From Paludibacteraceae bacterium (GTDB lineage: Bacteria; Bacteroidota; Bacteroidia; Bacteroidales; Paludibacteraceae), in NCBI GenBank assembly GCA_024401475.1, contig JAKSKZ010000027.1:1-49666 (forward strand): a stretch of 49,666 bases of DNA, read 5' to 3'. The translations under genes and the position numbers were made by a program. This document shows, one piece after another, positions 8,394 through 15,774 of the stretch. How positions within the stretch are numbered: the stretch's first letter is position 1; every line of letters starts with the position of its first letter. Below the pieces are notes generated by a model, which was not told the DNA's origin, did not search any database, and saw nothing but the letters and a program-made list of their open reading frames with translations.

Positions 8394-10238
8394 ATGATTA
8401 AGACAAATTGCGCAAAACTTAACACTTGGGTTAAGATGTGGGCTGACATTATGCAGCCAGAGAAAGTTGTGCTTTGCGACGGATCAGACGCTGAGTTCAC
8501 TCGCCTTATGGATGAGTGTGTAGCTGAAGGTTTGGCAAAGAAGTTGGACGACAAGAAGCGTCCTAACAGCTACTACTTCCAATCAGATCCTTCTGACGTT
8601 GCTCGTGTAGAGGGTCGTACTTTCATCTGCTCTCGCAAGAAGGAAGATGCAGGTCCTACTAACAACTGGATGGATCCTAAGGAGATGAAGAAGATCCTTA
8701 TCGGTAAGTATACTGGTTGTATGAAGGGTCGTACAATGTACGTTATCCCATTCTCAATGGGTCCTTTGGGTGGTCCTATCTCTCAATTGGGTGTTGAGAT
8801 CACTGACTCTGCATACGTTGTTGGTTCAATGAAGATCATGACTCGTATGGGTGCTGGCGCTCTTAAGTTGATCGAGGAGAAGAACGACTTCATCCCTTGT
8901 ATCCACTCTGTAGGTAAGCCATTGCCAGAGGGATTGAAGGACGCTAAGTGGGCTTGCGCTCCAATCGACGACAAGTACATCGTACAATTCCCTGAGGAGC
9001 ACGAGATCTGGACATACGGTTCAGGTTACGGAGGTAACGCTTTGCTTGGTAAGAAGTGTTTCGCTCTTCGTATCGCATCTAAGATGGCTCAAGAAGAGGG
9101 TTGGTTGGCTGAGCACATGTTGATCCTTAAGCTTACTAAGGAGGCTACTAAGGAGACTAAGTGTGTTTGTGCTGCATTCCCATCAGCTTGTGGTAAGACA
9201 AACTTGGCTATGTTGATCCCAACTATTCCAGGTTGGAAGGTTGAGACAATCGGAGACGATATCGCTTGGATGAAGTTCGACGAGGAGGGTAACCTTCGCG
9301 CAATCAACCCAGAGGCTGGTTTCTTCGGTGTAGCTCCATATACTTCTGCTAAGACTAACAAGAACGCTCTTGACTCTTGCAGCAAGAACACTATCTTCAC
9401 TAACGTAGGTTTGACTCCTGACGGTGACATTTGGTGGGAAGGTATCGGATACGATTGCCCTAAGGGAACAATCGACTGGAAGGGTAACATCGTAAACGAC
9501 CCTGCTTCTCGTGACGCTGATGAGAATCCAGTTGCTCACAAGAACTCTCGTTTCGCTGCTCCTGCAGCTAACTGTCCAGGTATCGCATCTGACTGGGAGT
9601 CTCCTAAGGGTGTTAAGGTTGATGCTATCCTATTCGGTGGTCGTCGTCCTAATACTGTACCATTGGTACACGAGGCTGAGGATTGGGCACACGGTGTATT
9701 CATGGGATCTATCGTAGGTTCTGAGGTTACAGCTGCTGCTATCGGTTTGAAGGCTGGTGTTCGTCGTGACCCATTCGCTATGTTGCCATTCTGCGGTTAC
9801 AACATGGGTGACTACTTCCAGCACTGGATCGACATGGAGAAGTTGCCACAGGCTAAGGGTGGTAAGAACTTGCCTAAGATCTTCTTCGTAAACTGGTTCC
9901 GTCGTGACAAGAGCAACAAGGCTCTTCCTGCAGGATTCTTGTGGCCAGGTTACGGTGACAACAGCCGTGTATTGGCTTACATCTTCGATCGTTGCAACGG
10001 TCAAGGTGAGACAGTTGACACTCCAATCGGAAAGGTACCTGCTAAGGGTGCTATCAACATCGAGGGTCTTGACTCTTGCTGGAACGAGAAGACAATGGAG
10101 CAAGTTTTGTCAGTTAACGTTGACGAGTGGAAGGACGAGGTTGAGCGTATCGAGGAGCACTATGCTAAGTTCGCTGGACACCTTCCAAAGGAGTTGAGCG
10201 ACCGCTTGGCTATCTTGAAGCAACGTCTTGGAATGTAA
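8394..10238 (+). CDS. pckG: Phosphoenolpyruvate carboxykinase, GTP-type
   Basis: 614 aa, full length for GTP-dependent PEPCK. It interconverts oxaloacetate + GTP and PEP + CO2 + GDP; in anaerobic Bacteroidales this enzyme often runs toward CO2 fixation on the way to succinate. Motifs: ARVEGRTFICSRKKEDAGPT and YVIPFSMGPLGGPISQLGVE (PEP/oxaloacetate binding), the P-loop AFPSACGKTNLAM at about 262-273, ETIGDDIAWMKFD (metal/kinase-2) and FFVNWFRRDKSNKALPAGFL (guanine pocket). The sequence pattern is that of the GTP rather than the ATP family. Codon use is extreme (GGT, CGT, GCT, AAG, GAG), unlike flanking genes but like the aldolase gene at the right end, which suggests very high expression. Its last 43 bp plus terminator are duplicated 801 bp downstream. 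Confidence 0.96.
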   Translation: MIKTNCAKLNTWVKMWADIMQPEKVVLCDGSDAEFTRLMDECVAEGLAKKLDDKKRPNSYYFQSDPSDVARVEGRTFICSRKKEDAGPTNNWMDPKEMKKILIGKYTGCMKGRTMYVIPFSMGPLGGPISQLGVEITDSAYVVGSMKIMTRMGAGALKLIEEKNDFIPCIHSVGKPLPEGLKDAKWACAPIDDKYIVQFPEEHEIWTYGSGYGGNALLGKKCFALRIASKMAQEEGWLAEHMLILKLTKEATKETKCVCAAFPSACGKTNLAMLIPTIPGWKVETIGDDIAWMKFDEEGNLRAINPEAGFFGVAPYTSAKTNKNALDSCSKNTIFTNVGLTPDGDIWWEGIGYDCPKGTIDWKGNIVNDPASRDADENPVAHKNSRFAAPAANCPGIASDWESPKGVKVDAILFGGRRPNTVPLVHEAEDWAHGVFMGSIVGSEVTAAAIGLKAGVRRDPFAMLPFCGYNMGDYFQHWIDMEKLPQAKGGKNLPKIFFVNWFRRDKSNKALPAGFLWPGYGDNSRVLAYIFDRCNGQGETVDTPIGKVPAKGAINIEGLDSCWNEKTMEQVLSVNVDEWKDEVERIEEHYAKFAGHLPKELSDRLAILKQRLGM

Positions 10239-10292
10239 TTCTTTTTGAATTCATTATACGGAAAGCCGCATCCGCTTGGGTGCGGCTTTTTT
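10196..10292 (+). repeat. 97-bp perfect direct repeat, copy 1 (pckG 3' end plus terminator)
   Basis: Begins in the last 15 codons of pckG and ends in the terminator T-tract. It is identical base for base to 10997-11093, offset 801 bp. The two copies bracket the MntA/HepT module. Confidence 0.97.
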
Positions 10293-10293
10293 T
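10262..10293 (+). terminator. pckG terminator (terminator-repeat copy 1)
   Basis: Stem aaagccgca / tgcggcttt, loop tccgcttggg, seven T's. This is the prototype of a terminator found about seven times between here and 20736. Confidence 0.92.
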
Positions 10294-10305
10294 ACATGGA
10301 AGAGA

Positions 10306-10337
10306 TTTGTGAAATTTCCTACTATTTCCTACTTTTG
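10306..10337 (+). promoter_or_regulatory. Promoter for first MntA/HepT module
   Basis: TTTG 10306-10309, 20-nt spacer, TACTTTTG 10330-10337. Leader is about 15-20 nt to ATG 10357. Confidence 0.75.
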
Positions 10338-10356
10338 TATAAAGTAAAAAATATCT

Positions 10357-10656
10357 ATGGAAGCTATAAACAACATGTTGAATACTATAGTCACTTATTT
10401 CCGCACGCAACCTGTGGAAAAGGCATGGATTTTCGGTTCGTTTTCAAGGAATGAAGAGACGGACAAAAGCGATGTGGATATTTTGGTGTCTTTTGTGAAA
10501 GGCGAGAGAATTGGTCTAAAATACGCCGCTATGGTGTGTGATTTGGAAGATCTGCTACACAGAAAAGTAGATTTAGTTGTCGAGGGCACTTTGCTTCCTT
10601 TTGCACAGGAAAATGCTGATAAGGATAAAAAACTCATATATGATAGAAGAGCGTAG
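10357..10656 (+). CDS. mntA: Minimal nucleotidyltransferase antitoxin MntA
   Basis: 99 aa. It has the nucleotidyltransferase motif G27-S28-x10-D39-x-D41 (IFGSFSRNEETDKSDVDILV), followed by RKVDLVVEG, which contributes the third acidic residue. Members of this MNT family neutralise the partner HEPN toxin by adding AMP units to its Tyr. It overlaps the HepT gene by 17 bp, the usual arrangement. It lies between the two 97-bp pckG-tail repeats. Confidence 0.92.
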   Translation: MEAINNMLNTIVTYFRTQPVEKAWIFGSFSRNEETDKSDVDILVSFVKGERIGLKYAAMVCDLEDLLHRKVDLVVEGTLLPFAQENADKDKKLIYDRRA

Positions 10657-10990
10657 AGACAAGGGACGATTGGAGCATATCCTTCAATCCATTGAAAAAT
10701 CGTTTGAATATACAGATGGGGTTGACTGTGAATCCTTTGGCAAGGATAGTTTAAGGTTACATGCTACCATGTATAATGTCCAAATTATTGGAGAAGCAGT
10801 TTGTAAACTAACAAAAGAATTCAAAGAAGACCATCCTGATACCAATTGGCGTATAATTGAAAAAATGAGGCATATATTGGTTCACGATTATTATCAAATC
10901 AAGACAGAAATCCTTTGGGACGTGGTCAAGTCGGACTTACCCGAACTTAAGGAACAGATCATTAAATACATAAGCGAGTTTCAAGATTAA
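10640..10990 (+). CDS. hepT: HEPN toxin HepT (DUF86 family)
   Basis: 116 aa starting at ATG 10640 within the end of mntA; an earlier in-frame ATG at 10577 would give an implausibly long overlap. It is the all-alpha HEPN fold of HepT: VQIIGEAVCKLTKEF in helix 2-3, and the RNase motif R77-x4-H82-x-Y84 (MRHILVHDYY) is intact, with the Tyr that MntA adenylylates. Predicted cytoplasmic RNase/tRNase toxin. It appears functional, in contrast to the second HepT remnant at 12262. Confidence 0.92.
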   Translation: MIEERRDKGRLEHILQSIEKSFEYTDGVDCESFGKDSLRLHATMYNVQIIGEAVCKLTKEFKEDHPDTNWRIIEKMRHILVHDYYQIKTEILWDVVKSDLPELKEQIIKYISEFQD

Positions 10991-10996
10991 ATCATG

Positions 10997-11093
10997 GAGC
11001 GACCGCTTGGCTATCTTGAAGCAACGTCTTGGAATGTAATTCTTTTTGAATTCATTATACGGAAAGCCGCATCCGCTTGGGTGCGGCTTTTTT
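10997..11093 (+). repeat. 97-bp perfect direct repeat, copy 2
   Basis: Exact second copy of 10196-10292, lying 6 bp after the hepT stop. It contains the out-of-context last 15 codons of pckG and the terminator. Open frames across it are artefacts. Confidence 0.97.
11063..11093 (+). terminator. Terminator-repeat copy 2
   Basis: Same stem and loop as the pckG terminator, with six T's. It terminates the MntA/HepT module. Confidence 0.9.
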
Positions 11094-11220
11094 GTTTCTA
11101 TTGCATTTGGGAAAATGTTTATGTTATGACAAAAAACATTTGCACCGCAAAAGTGCAAAAAAACGCAAAAAATGCTTTTTTGGAGTGCATTTATTATATA
11201 TTTGCGAAAAAGAATAATCT

Positions 11221-11310
11221 ATGGATATCAATTTAGTGAACTATATGCAAAATCAGTTATGGAATGTTCCTACTGGTTTTCATCGATATATGTATAATAT
11301 AATCGATTGG
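11221..11310 (+). pseudogene. N-terminal remnant of an AAA ATPase gene
   Basis: ATG 11221 opens a 33-codon frame beginning MDINLVNYMQNQLWNVPTGF and ending IIDW. This resembles the start of Bacteroidetes AAA (DUF4143-type) ATPases, where the Walker A would follow. Instead, at 11310/11311 the sequence switches to the middle of a zeta-like toxin gene in another frame. It is a recombination junction, not a working gene; the family assignment is tentative. Confidence 0.55.
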
Positions 11311-11807
11311 CTTTGTATATAAACCCAGACATCATAGCGCAAGAGGTTTTGGGCGACTGGAATTCTACAGAAGCAGTATTCAAATCTATTCAGTATTGCG
11401 AGAACTTAAGAGAAAAGTGTTTGGCGGAAAAGAAAAGCCTTATATTCGAAACTGTTTTGTCCAGACATGATAAAGTTGAATATATAAAGAGAGCTATTGA
11501 AAATGGATTTTTCGTAAGACTTTTTTTCGTATGCACAACCTCGCCTAATATCAATGCCTCAAGAATTGTAGGCCGGGTGATGAAGGGAGGTCATGACGTT
11601 CCCATTCCCAAAATCATCTCCAGATATTATCAATCCATTCGAAATTGCAAAGAGCTATCTTCTGCTGTAAACAGGGCCTATTTCTACGACAAATCCATTG
11701 ACAATGAAGACGCAAAATTGCCTTTTCGTCTTTCAGAAAGCAAGTTGGCGAAGCAATATACAGACCAGATTCCGGAATGGGCAAGTATAATTTTAAACTT
11801 GATTTGA
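11311..11807 (+). pseudogene. 5'-truncated zeta-like toxin/kinase gene
   Basis: The frame from the junction at 11311 to the stop at 11807 encodes residues matching positions of about 38-201 of the intact zeta-like protein at 18545-19150, at roughly 90 percent identity by eye. It retains INPDIIAQE and the C-terminal IPEWASIILNLI but lacks the start codon and the P-loop GPNGSGKTS, and the antitoxin-like partner is missing. It cannot bind ATP normally, so it is scored a pseudogene. Confidence 0.85.
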
Positions 11808-11852
11808 CGAAGAGGCAGAGAGACTGCGTATAGACCAAAATTATCATACAAA

Positions 11853-11886
11853 AAGCCACATCTGCACAGGCGCAGGATTTTTTTTG
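11853..11886 (+). terminator. Terminator-repeat copy 3 (degenerate)
   Basis: aaaaagccacatctgcacag followed by gcgcaggattttttttg: a recognisable relative of the pckG terminator with a weakened stem and eight T's. The flank after it (gtttctattacatttggaa) nearly matches the flank after copy 2. Confidence 0.65.
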
Positions 11887-11897
11887 TTTCTATTACA

Positions 11898-11929
11898 TTT
11901 GGAAAAATGTTTGTGTTAAGGTAATTTTG
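11898..11929 (+). promoter_or_regulatory. Promoter for second MntA gene
   Basis: TTTG 11898-11901, 20-nt spacer, TAATTTTG 11922-11929. Confidence 0.75.
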
Positions 11930-11972
11930 TAAAGCGAAGTTGTAGTCTATGTTCTACCAAACAGTTCTGATC

Positions 11973-12278
11973 ATGAAGAAGAGTATAGAAATATTAATAC
12001 CTAAAATCCAAGAGTTTTTCGCAGGACAACCTGTTGAGAAAGCATGGATGTTCGGATCCTGTTCGCGAGCGGAAAATACGAGAAATAGTGATGTGGATAT
12101 TCTAGTGGAATACATAGAAGGACAAACTGTGTCATTATTCACAATCTCAAAGATTATGGTTCATCTCTCGAAATTAATTAATAAAAAAGTCGATCTGGTT
12201 GAGGCTGGTCAGTTGATGGATTTTGCTGTTGAAAGTGTAGATCGAGACAAGATATTAATTTATGAGAGAAAGAATTAA
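11973..12278 (+). CDS. Second minimal nucleotidyltransferase antitoxin (MntA-like)
   Basis: 101 aa from ATG 11973; the upstream in-frame ATG 11949 adds eight unrelated residues. The G28-S29-x10-D40-x-D42 motif (MFGSCSRAENTRNSDVDILV) and KKVDLVEAG are intact. It is clearly paralogous to the first MntA (shared QPVEKAW and FGS) but divergent. Its HEPN partner immediately downstream is truncated, so this is an orphan antitoxin. It could still act on the intact HepT at 10640 or on an incoming toxin. Confidence 0.88.
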   Translation: MKKSIEILIPKIQEFFAGQPVEKAWMFGSCSRAENTRNSDVDILVEYIEGQTVSLFTISKIMVHLSKLINKKVDLVEAGQLMDFAVESVDRDKILIYERKN

Positions 12279-12402
12279 AGACGGAGAACGCATAAAACAT
12301 ATTATAGAGGCGATGAATGTTATCATAGAAAATAAGGATAAACATTCTTTCGAAGAAGTTGTTTCTGACAAAATTGTATTGTTCGGTTTTGTGAAACAGT
12401 CA
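12262..12402 (+). pseudogene. Truncated HepT toxin
   Basis: Starts inside the end of the MntA-like gene, as a normal HepT does, and reads MRERIKDGERIKHIIEAMNV through KIVLFGFVK, matching the first 45 residues of HEPN/DUF86 proteins. The homology stops exactly where a terminator-repeat copy begins (12403). The remaining frame to 12558 is translation of the terminator and promoter. The catalytic R-x4-H is lost. The breakpoint at the repeat points to recombination between terminator copies. Confidence 0.85.
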
Positions 12403-12430
12403 ACCGCATCCGCTCAGGTGCGGCTTTTAT
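12403..12430 (+). terminator. Terminator-repeat copy 4
   Basis: accgcatccgctcaggtgcg followed by gcttttattg: same stem as copy 1 with an interrupted T-tract. Confidence 0.7.
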
Positions 12431-12442
12431 TGTTGCAAGATA

Positions 12443-12474
12443 TTTGGAAGTATGTCATCCTATTTGTATTTTTG
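12443..12474 (+). promoter_or_regulatory. Promoter for MazF-like module
   Basis: TTTG 12443-12446, 20-nt spacer, TATTTTTG 12467-12474, 25 nt before ATG 12500. Confidence 0.75.
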
Positions 12475-12499
12475 CATACCATCTTAAAAACATCAACTT

Positions 12500-12688
12500 A
12501 TGGAGACGATTACACTGACATACGACGCATCCTCAAGCAAGGCCATGCAACTCCTTAAGAAACTTTTGGAATCAGGATTATTTAAAGAGAAGAAGGTGGA
12601 GAATACAAAAGAATTATCCGAGGAGAATAATCTTTTTGTGGAAAATGCGCGCCAAAAAGCGGCGTTAATCTTTTCAAAGAAAATTTAA
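12500..12688 (+). CDS. Small antitoxin-like protein paired with MazF-like toxin
   Basis: 62 aa, beginning METITLTYDASSSKAMQLLK. A short beta strand followed by a helix (LLKKLLESGLFKEKK) and a charged tail is the usual look of antitoxins that pair with MazF/PemK-type toxins in Bacteroidetes. The downstream toxin start is one base after this stop. No specific family can be named with certainty. Confidence 0.7.
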   Translation: METITLTYDASSSKAMQLLKKLLESGLFKEKKVENTKELSEENNLFVENARQKAALIFSKKI

Positions 12689-12689
12689 C

Positions 12690-13023
12690 ATGAGGTATCA
12701 TCAAAGAGATATCGTAGAGATTAATTTTCTATTTCCTGATGGTGTTTGCAAACCTCATCCAGCTTTGATAGTTTCCAACGATCAATTGCAAGAGGATGAA
12801 GGATTCATGTATTTCGCCTTGATATCGTCAAAAGACTACAATCCGCAGTATTGTTATGAGTTGAAGGATGGAATGATGACTAAACCTTTGAGTAAGGTTA
12901 GTTATGTCAAATGTCAGTTATTAGTGGGTGATGTGGAAAGAGATGTGAATTAATAAGATTGGGGTGTTAAAACAACCCTATTTCGATGAAGTGGTAGAGA
13001 AGATTAAAACAAGTATTTTTTAA
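12690..13023 (+). pseudogene. MazF/PemK-like endoribonuclease toxin with C-terminal frameshift
   Basis: The frame from ATG 12690 reads MRYHQRDIVEINFLFPDGVC, then KPHPALIVSND and SYVKCQLLVGD, typical of the PemK/MazF fold. It stops early at 12951-12953 (87 aa). Shifting by one base at 12948-12950 restores a natural family ending (INKIGVLKQPYFDEVVEKIK) to a stop at 13021-13023. One extra A therefore appears to have broken the last 25 residues. These form the final helix, so the toxin is likely inactive or unstable. A sequencing error is the alternative explanation. Confidence 0.8.
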
Positions 13024-13082
13024 GAAACAGAAATACAAATTATTACATAATACAATTTTTTGAGCTTAACGCTCTTGTTCTC

Positions 13083-13231
13083 AAACTCTGAAATCTGGAC
13101 AATTTCAAACACACGAGAATAAGCGATGCGGGAGGTTCACGCCTTAGGGTGTGGACCGTTTCGTGCTTATTAGTGTGTAAGGGAGTCCAGACCCTAGAGT
13201 TTTAGTAAGCAAATAACGAACGGTTCACGCT
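13083..13231 (+). ncRNA. Candidate structured RNA / leader with two alternative folds
   Basis: Nested pairings: aaactc 13083-13088 with gagttt 13197-13202; tctggac 13094-13100 with gtccaga 13185-13191; acacgagaataagc 13111-13124 with gcttattagtgtgt 13165-13178; and the apical hairpin ggttcacgcc 13134-13143 with ggtgtggacc 13148-13157 (loop ttag). A second copy of the 5' apical strand, cgaacggttcacgc (ending 13231), can instead pair with ggtgtggaccgtttcg 13148-13163 and is followed by seven T's directly before the ATG of the HTH gene. This is the layout of an attenuator or riboswitch-like leader. No known Rfam family was recognised by eye. Confidence 0.6.
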
Positions 13232-13237
13232 TTTTTT

Positions 13238-13453
13238 ATGCACATAGGCCAACAAATAGAAAAAATATTTCGCGAACAAGGAAGGAAAGTTTCTTGGTTC
13301 GCAGATAAGTTATGTTGTGACAGAAGGAACATCTACAAAATATTTGAGAGAGAAAGCATTGACACCTCCCTACTCGCAAAAATATCTGCAATACTAGGAC
13401 ACAATTTCCTTCAAGACTTAGCTGACGAAATGTACGAGAGCAAGAACAAATAG
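13238..13453 (+). CDS. Small XRE-like helix-turn-helix protein
   Basis: 71 aa, MHIGQQIEKIFREQGRKVSW through NIYKIFERESIDTSLLAKIS. The helix-turn-helix (WFADKLCCDRRNIYKIFER) occupies residues of about 20-40, followed by a short dimerisation-type tail. The ATG directly abuts the T-run of the structured leader. This is a common orphan DNA-binding protein type in Bacteroidales; it may autoregulate or control the GTPase operon 118 bp downstream. Confidence 0.8.
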   Translation: MHIGQQIEKIFREQGRKVSWFADKLCCDRRNIYKIFERESIDTSLLAKISAILGHNFLQDLADEMYESKNK

Positions 13454-13571
13454 TTCACAAAACGAGAAAATAACGAACACATTTTTTGAATGTATCATTA
13501 ACACAATTACTCTACCTTCGTAAAGAACGACTATAGCGTATTCTATAAGATTAAGATTTGCTAAATTAACC

Positions 13572-15773
13572 ATGAGTTTACAATCACAAATCCAACAGAT
13601 AATCGAATCTCGGAAAATTCGTGCCGAGAAGATTCAGATTGAAATCGACAATATCAACAAGTTGACGTCCAAACTTGAATATATTAAGAAGAATATTCAA
13701 GAATTAGGCATTGACAATTCTTCGGAGAACATTCAGAAGATTCAAACAAAGATCAAAGAACTTGACAAAGCAAAAATGCAAGCGTTGCATTTGAGAGAGC
13801 GATTTGACAAGAAGTCTGTAAACATTGGTGTTTCTGGATTTACCCACGCCGGTAAATCAACTTTGTTGCAAGCAATCTCTGGTCTTACCGACGAGGAAAT
13901 ACCCAAAGCCAATGTCAACGACGCTAAATATCTACACGCAACTACCGCTATCTGTTCACAGATATTCAATTCTCCAAGAGAGTATGCAGAAATTGTATTC
14001 AAGACAGAGGATGAGTTTATTGAATCAGTAAATGTCTATACAGAGAAACTTCTAATCAATCCGATTTCAAGCAAGTCTGAAATTGAGGAGATTCAAATTC
14101 CTGAGCGTGAGGATGGAGAACCAGAAAAGAACACTGCGATTGCACGCCTGACTGAAATTAAGGAAGCATATCAGTATTACTCAAATAGGATTGATTACAA
14201 GCCTACAGTCAAGACCTTGACAAGGGATGAATTCAGTACACTGTCTAACTACGTTGCTTGTCAGGCTAGTTGCAAGGAAAAGAGATTCTATCCTGCCGTC
14301 AAGGAGGTTAGGATTTATTGCAAATTTCCTTCGTTTACAGGCGAAAACGAGAATACTGAAATTTGTCTTGTTGATTTGCCTGGATTTGGCAACTTTGACG
14401 ATGATGTTCAGACTAAGGGATTGAAGGAAAAAGTAGATCATATCATTTTCATCTACAAGACAGATAAGGCTCAGGCTATCGACAACGACCAATATGTGAA
14501 ATGTCAGAGAACCATAATCGACATTAATGATTTCAAGGTCAACAAACTTGATTTTGAGAGTTTTATTATCAATGAGGACAAGACTATCGATATCTGGAAG
14601 AAACTGACCGACGAGACTCTTGAGAGCATAAAATCCAGATACGGCAATTACAAGACATTCAACTTCTCGGCTTACGACGAAAGTAAGAAGTCTAGAGAGG
14701 TTTTGAATGAGATTCTCAATACTTTGACAACATCTCTTCCAAAAATGGACGATGAGTTGATCTCTGCCTATATGAAGAACAGGGATTTGTCGGAGACTCT
14801 TGGTGTTTTGACAGAAATCAGTCTTTGTTTGGAGCGAATGTCGGCTAGAAATTCAGCAACTCCCGACATTGCAAAAAAGGCAAGAGTATTCCGTAAGGAA
14901 TTAAACAGTAAGTTGAGGAAGTTGCTGGTTAAGTATCACGATAAAGATGCCGAGAAAATCGATTCCAGATTCGAGAATGAATTGGAGAAGATTAAGGACG
15001 AAATAGATGCCGACATAGAGAAGGATTTGTTGTATGAACCTGTTGACAATTATGACACTTGGGAAGATTTCATCGAGAACGCAGCAGTAGGCGACATTAC
15101 GGGAAATGTTCCTTTGGAATTGAAACGTTTATGGATCTCTATCATAAAGCGTTACGTTAAACTCGATGTCATCTACAAGGAGTCTATGGACAACTTAAAA
15201 AAGGAGATACTGCGTATATTTGTCGAACTCACAAATGATCTTATCGAGAACAAAGAGGCTGACAATTTCGACGAGATTTTGGACAAACTCAAAAACAGAC
15301 CAGAAAATCAAATTTACCAGGCTTTCTTGTCAATCAATAATCTCAAGCAGGATTTTCGCCAGAATATCTATCCTTTCATTTTCAAGATTGGAGACAACCG
15401 ATTTTTGCAAAAGAAGGGCATTACTCAGGAAGATGGCACCAACATGGGGGTCTTTGATCTTAATGAGGAGGGACTTGTTACTTCCTATCTTAAGGAGCAG
15501 TTGATATGTCAAGCGAAGTTTGCGAATGATCAGATAAAGAGTACTATTTTCGATCACTATATTTTAAGATATTTCTTGATTGGAGTTTTGGACACATTTA
15601 TCAATTATATCATTTACACGAACATTGAAAACCACGACGATTTTGTTGAATTCTGTGATGACCATAAAGCCAAGATGTATCCTACTGAATATGGAGATCA
15701 AGCAGATGTTTACAAATACGATGAGTTTAAGGGTTATGTAAATGAGGTTATTAATCTTGTAAAATCTTTCTAA
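13572..15773 (+). CDS. Large dynamin-like P-loop GTPase, gene 1 of three-gene operon
   Basis: 733 aa. An N-terminal coiled coil (about 1-80) leads into a GTPase domain: P-loop G89-x4-G94-K95-S96 (GVSGFTHAGKSTLLQAISGL), a Thr-containing switch (HATTAICSQ), and the G3 motif D268-L-P-G271 (ICLVDLPGFGNFDDD). A standard NKxD guanine motif is not clear. The C-terminal half (about 380-733) is long, helical and charged, like the stalk regions of dynamin-superfamily proteins. There is no transmembrane segment. The next gene starts one base after this stop, so the proteins are surely co-expressed. Function is not established; a conflict or antiphage role is inferred from the neighbourhood of toxin-antitoxin modules. 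Confidence 0.8.
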   Translation: MSLQSQIQQIIESRKIRAEKIQIEIDNINKLTSKLEYIKKNIQELGIDNSSENIQKIQTKIKELDKAKMQALHLRERFDKKSVNIGVSGFTHAGKSTLLQAISGLTDEEIPKANVNDAKYLHATTAICSQIFNSPREYAEIVFKTEDEFIESVNVYTEKLLINPISSKSEIEEIQIPEREDGEPEKNTAIARLTEIKEAYQYYSNRIDYKPTVKTLTRDEFSTLSNYVACQASCKEKRFYPAVKEVRIYCKFPSFTGENENTEICLVDLPGFGNFDDDVQTKGLKEKVDHIIFIYKTDKAQAIDNDQYVKCQRTIIDINDFKVNKLDFESFIINEDKTIDIWKKLTDETLESIKSRYGNYKTFNFSAYDESKKSREVLNEILNTLTTSLPKMDDELISAYMKNRDLSETLGVLTEISLCLERMSARNSATPDIAKKARVFRKELNSKLRKLLVKYHDKDAEKIDSRFENELEKIKDEIDADIEKDLLYEPVDNYDTWEDFIENAAVGDITGNVPLELKRLWISIIKRYVKLDVIYKESMDNLKKEILRIFVELTNDLIENKEADNFDEILDKLKNRPENQIYQAFLSINNLKQDFRQNIYPFIFKIGDNRFLQKKGITQEDGTNMGVFDLNEEGLVTSYLKEQLICQAKFANDQIKSTIFDHYILRYFLIGVLDTFINYIIYTNIENHDDFVEFCDDHKAKMYPTEYGDQADVYKYDEFKGYVNEVINLVKSF

Positions 15774-15774
15774 A

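Noticed and set aside
10994..11236. Open frame spanning the second pckG tail copy
   Set aside because: It reads the duplicated tail and terminator out of frame; it is a product of the repeat.
12403..12558. C-terminal half of the long frame starting at 12262
   Set aside because: It translates terminator and promoter DNA; only the first part is HepT-like.
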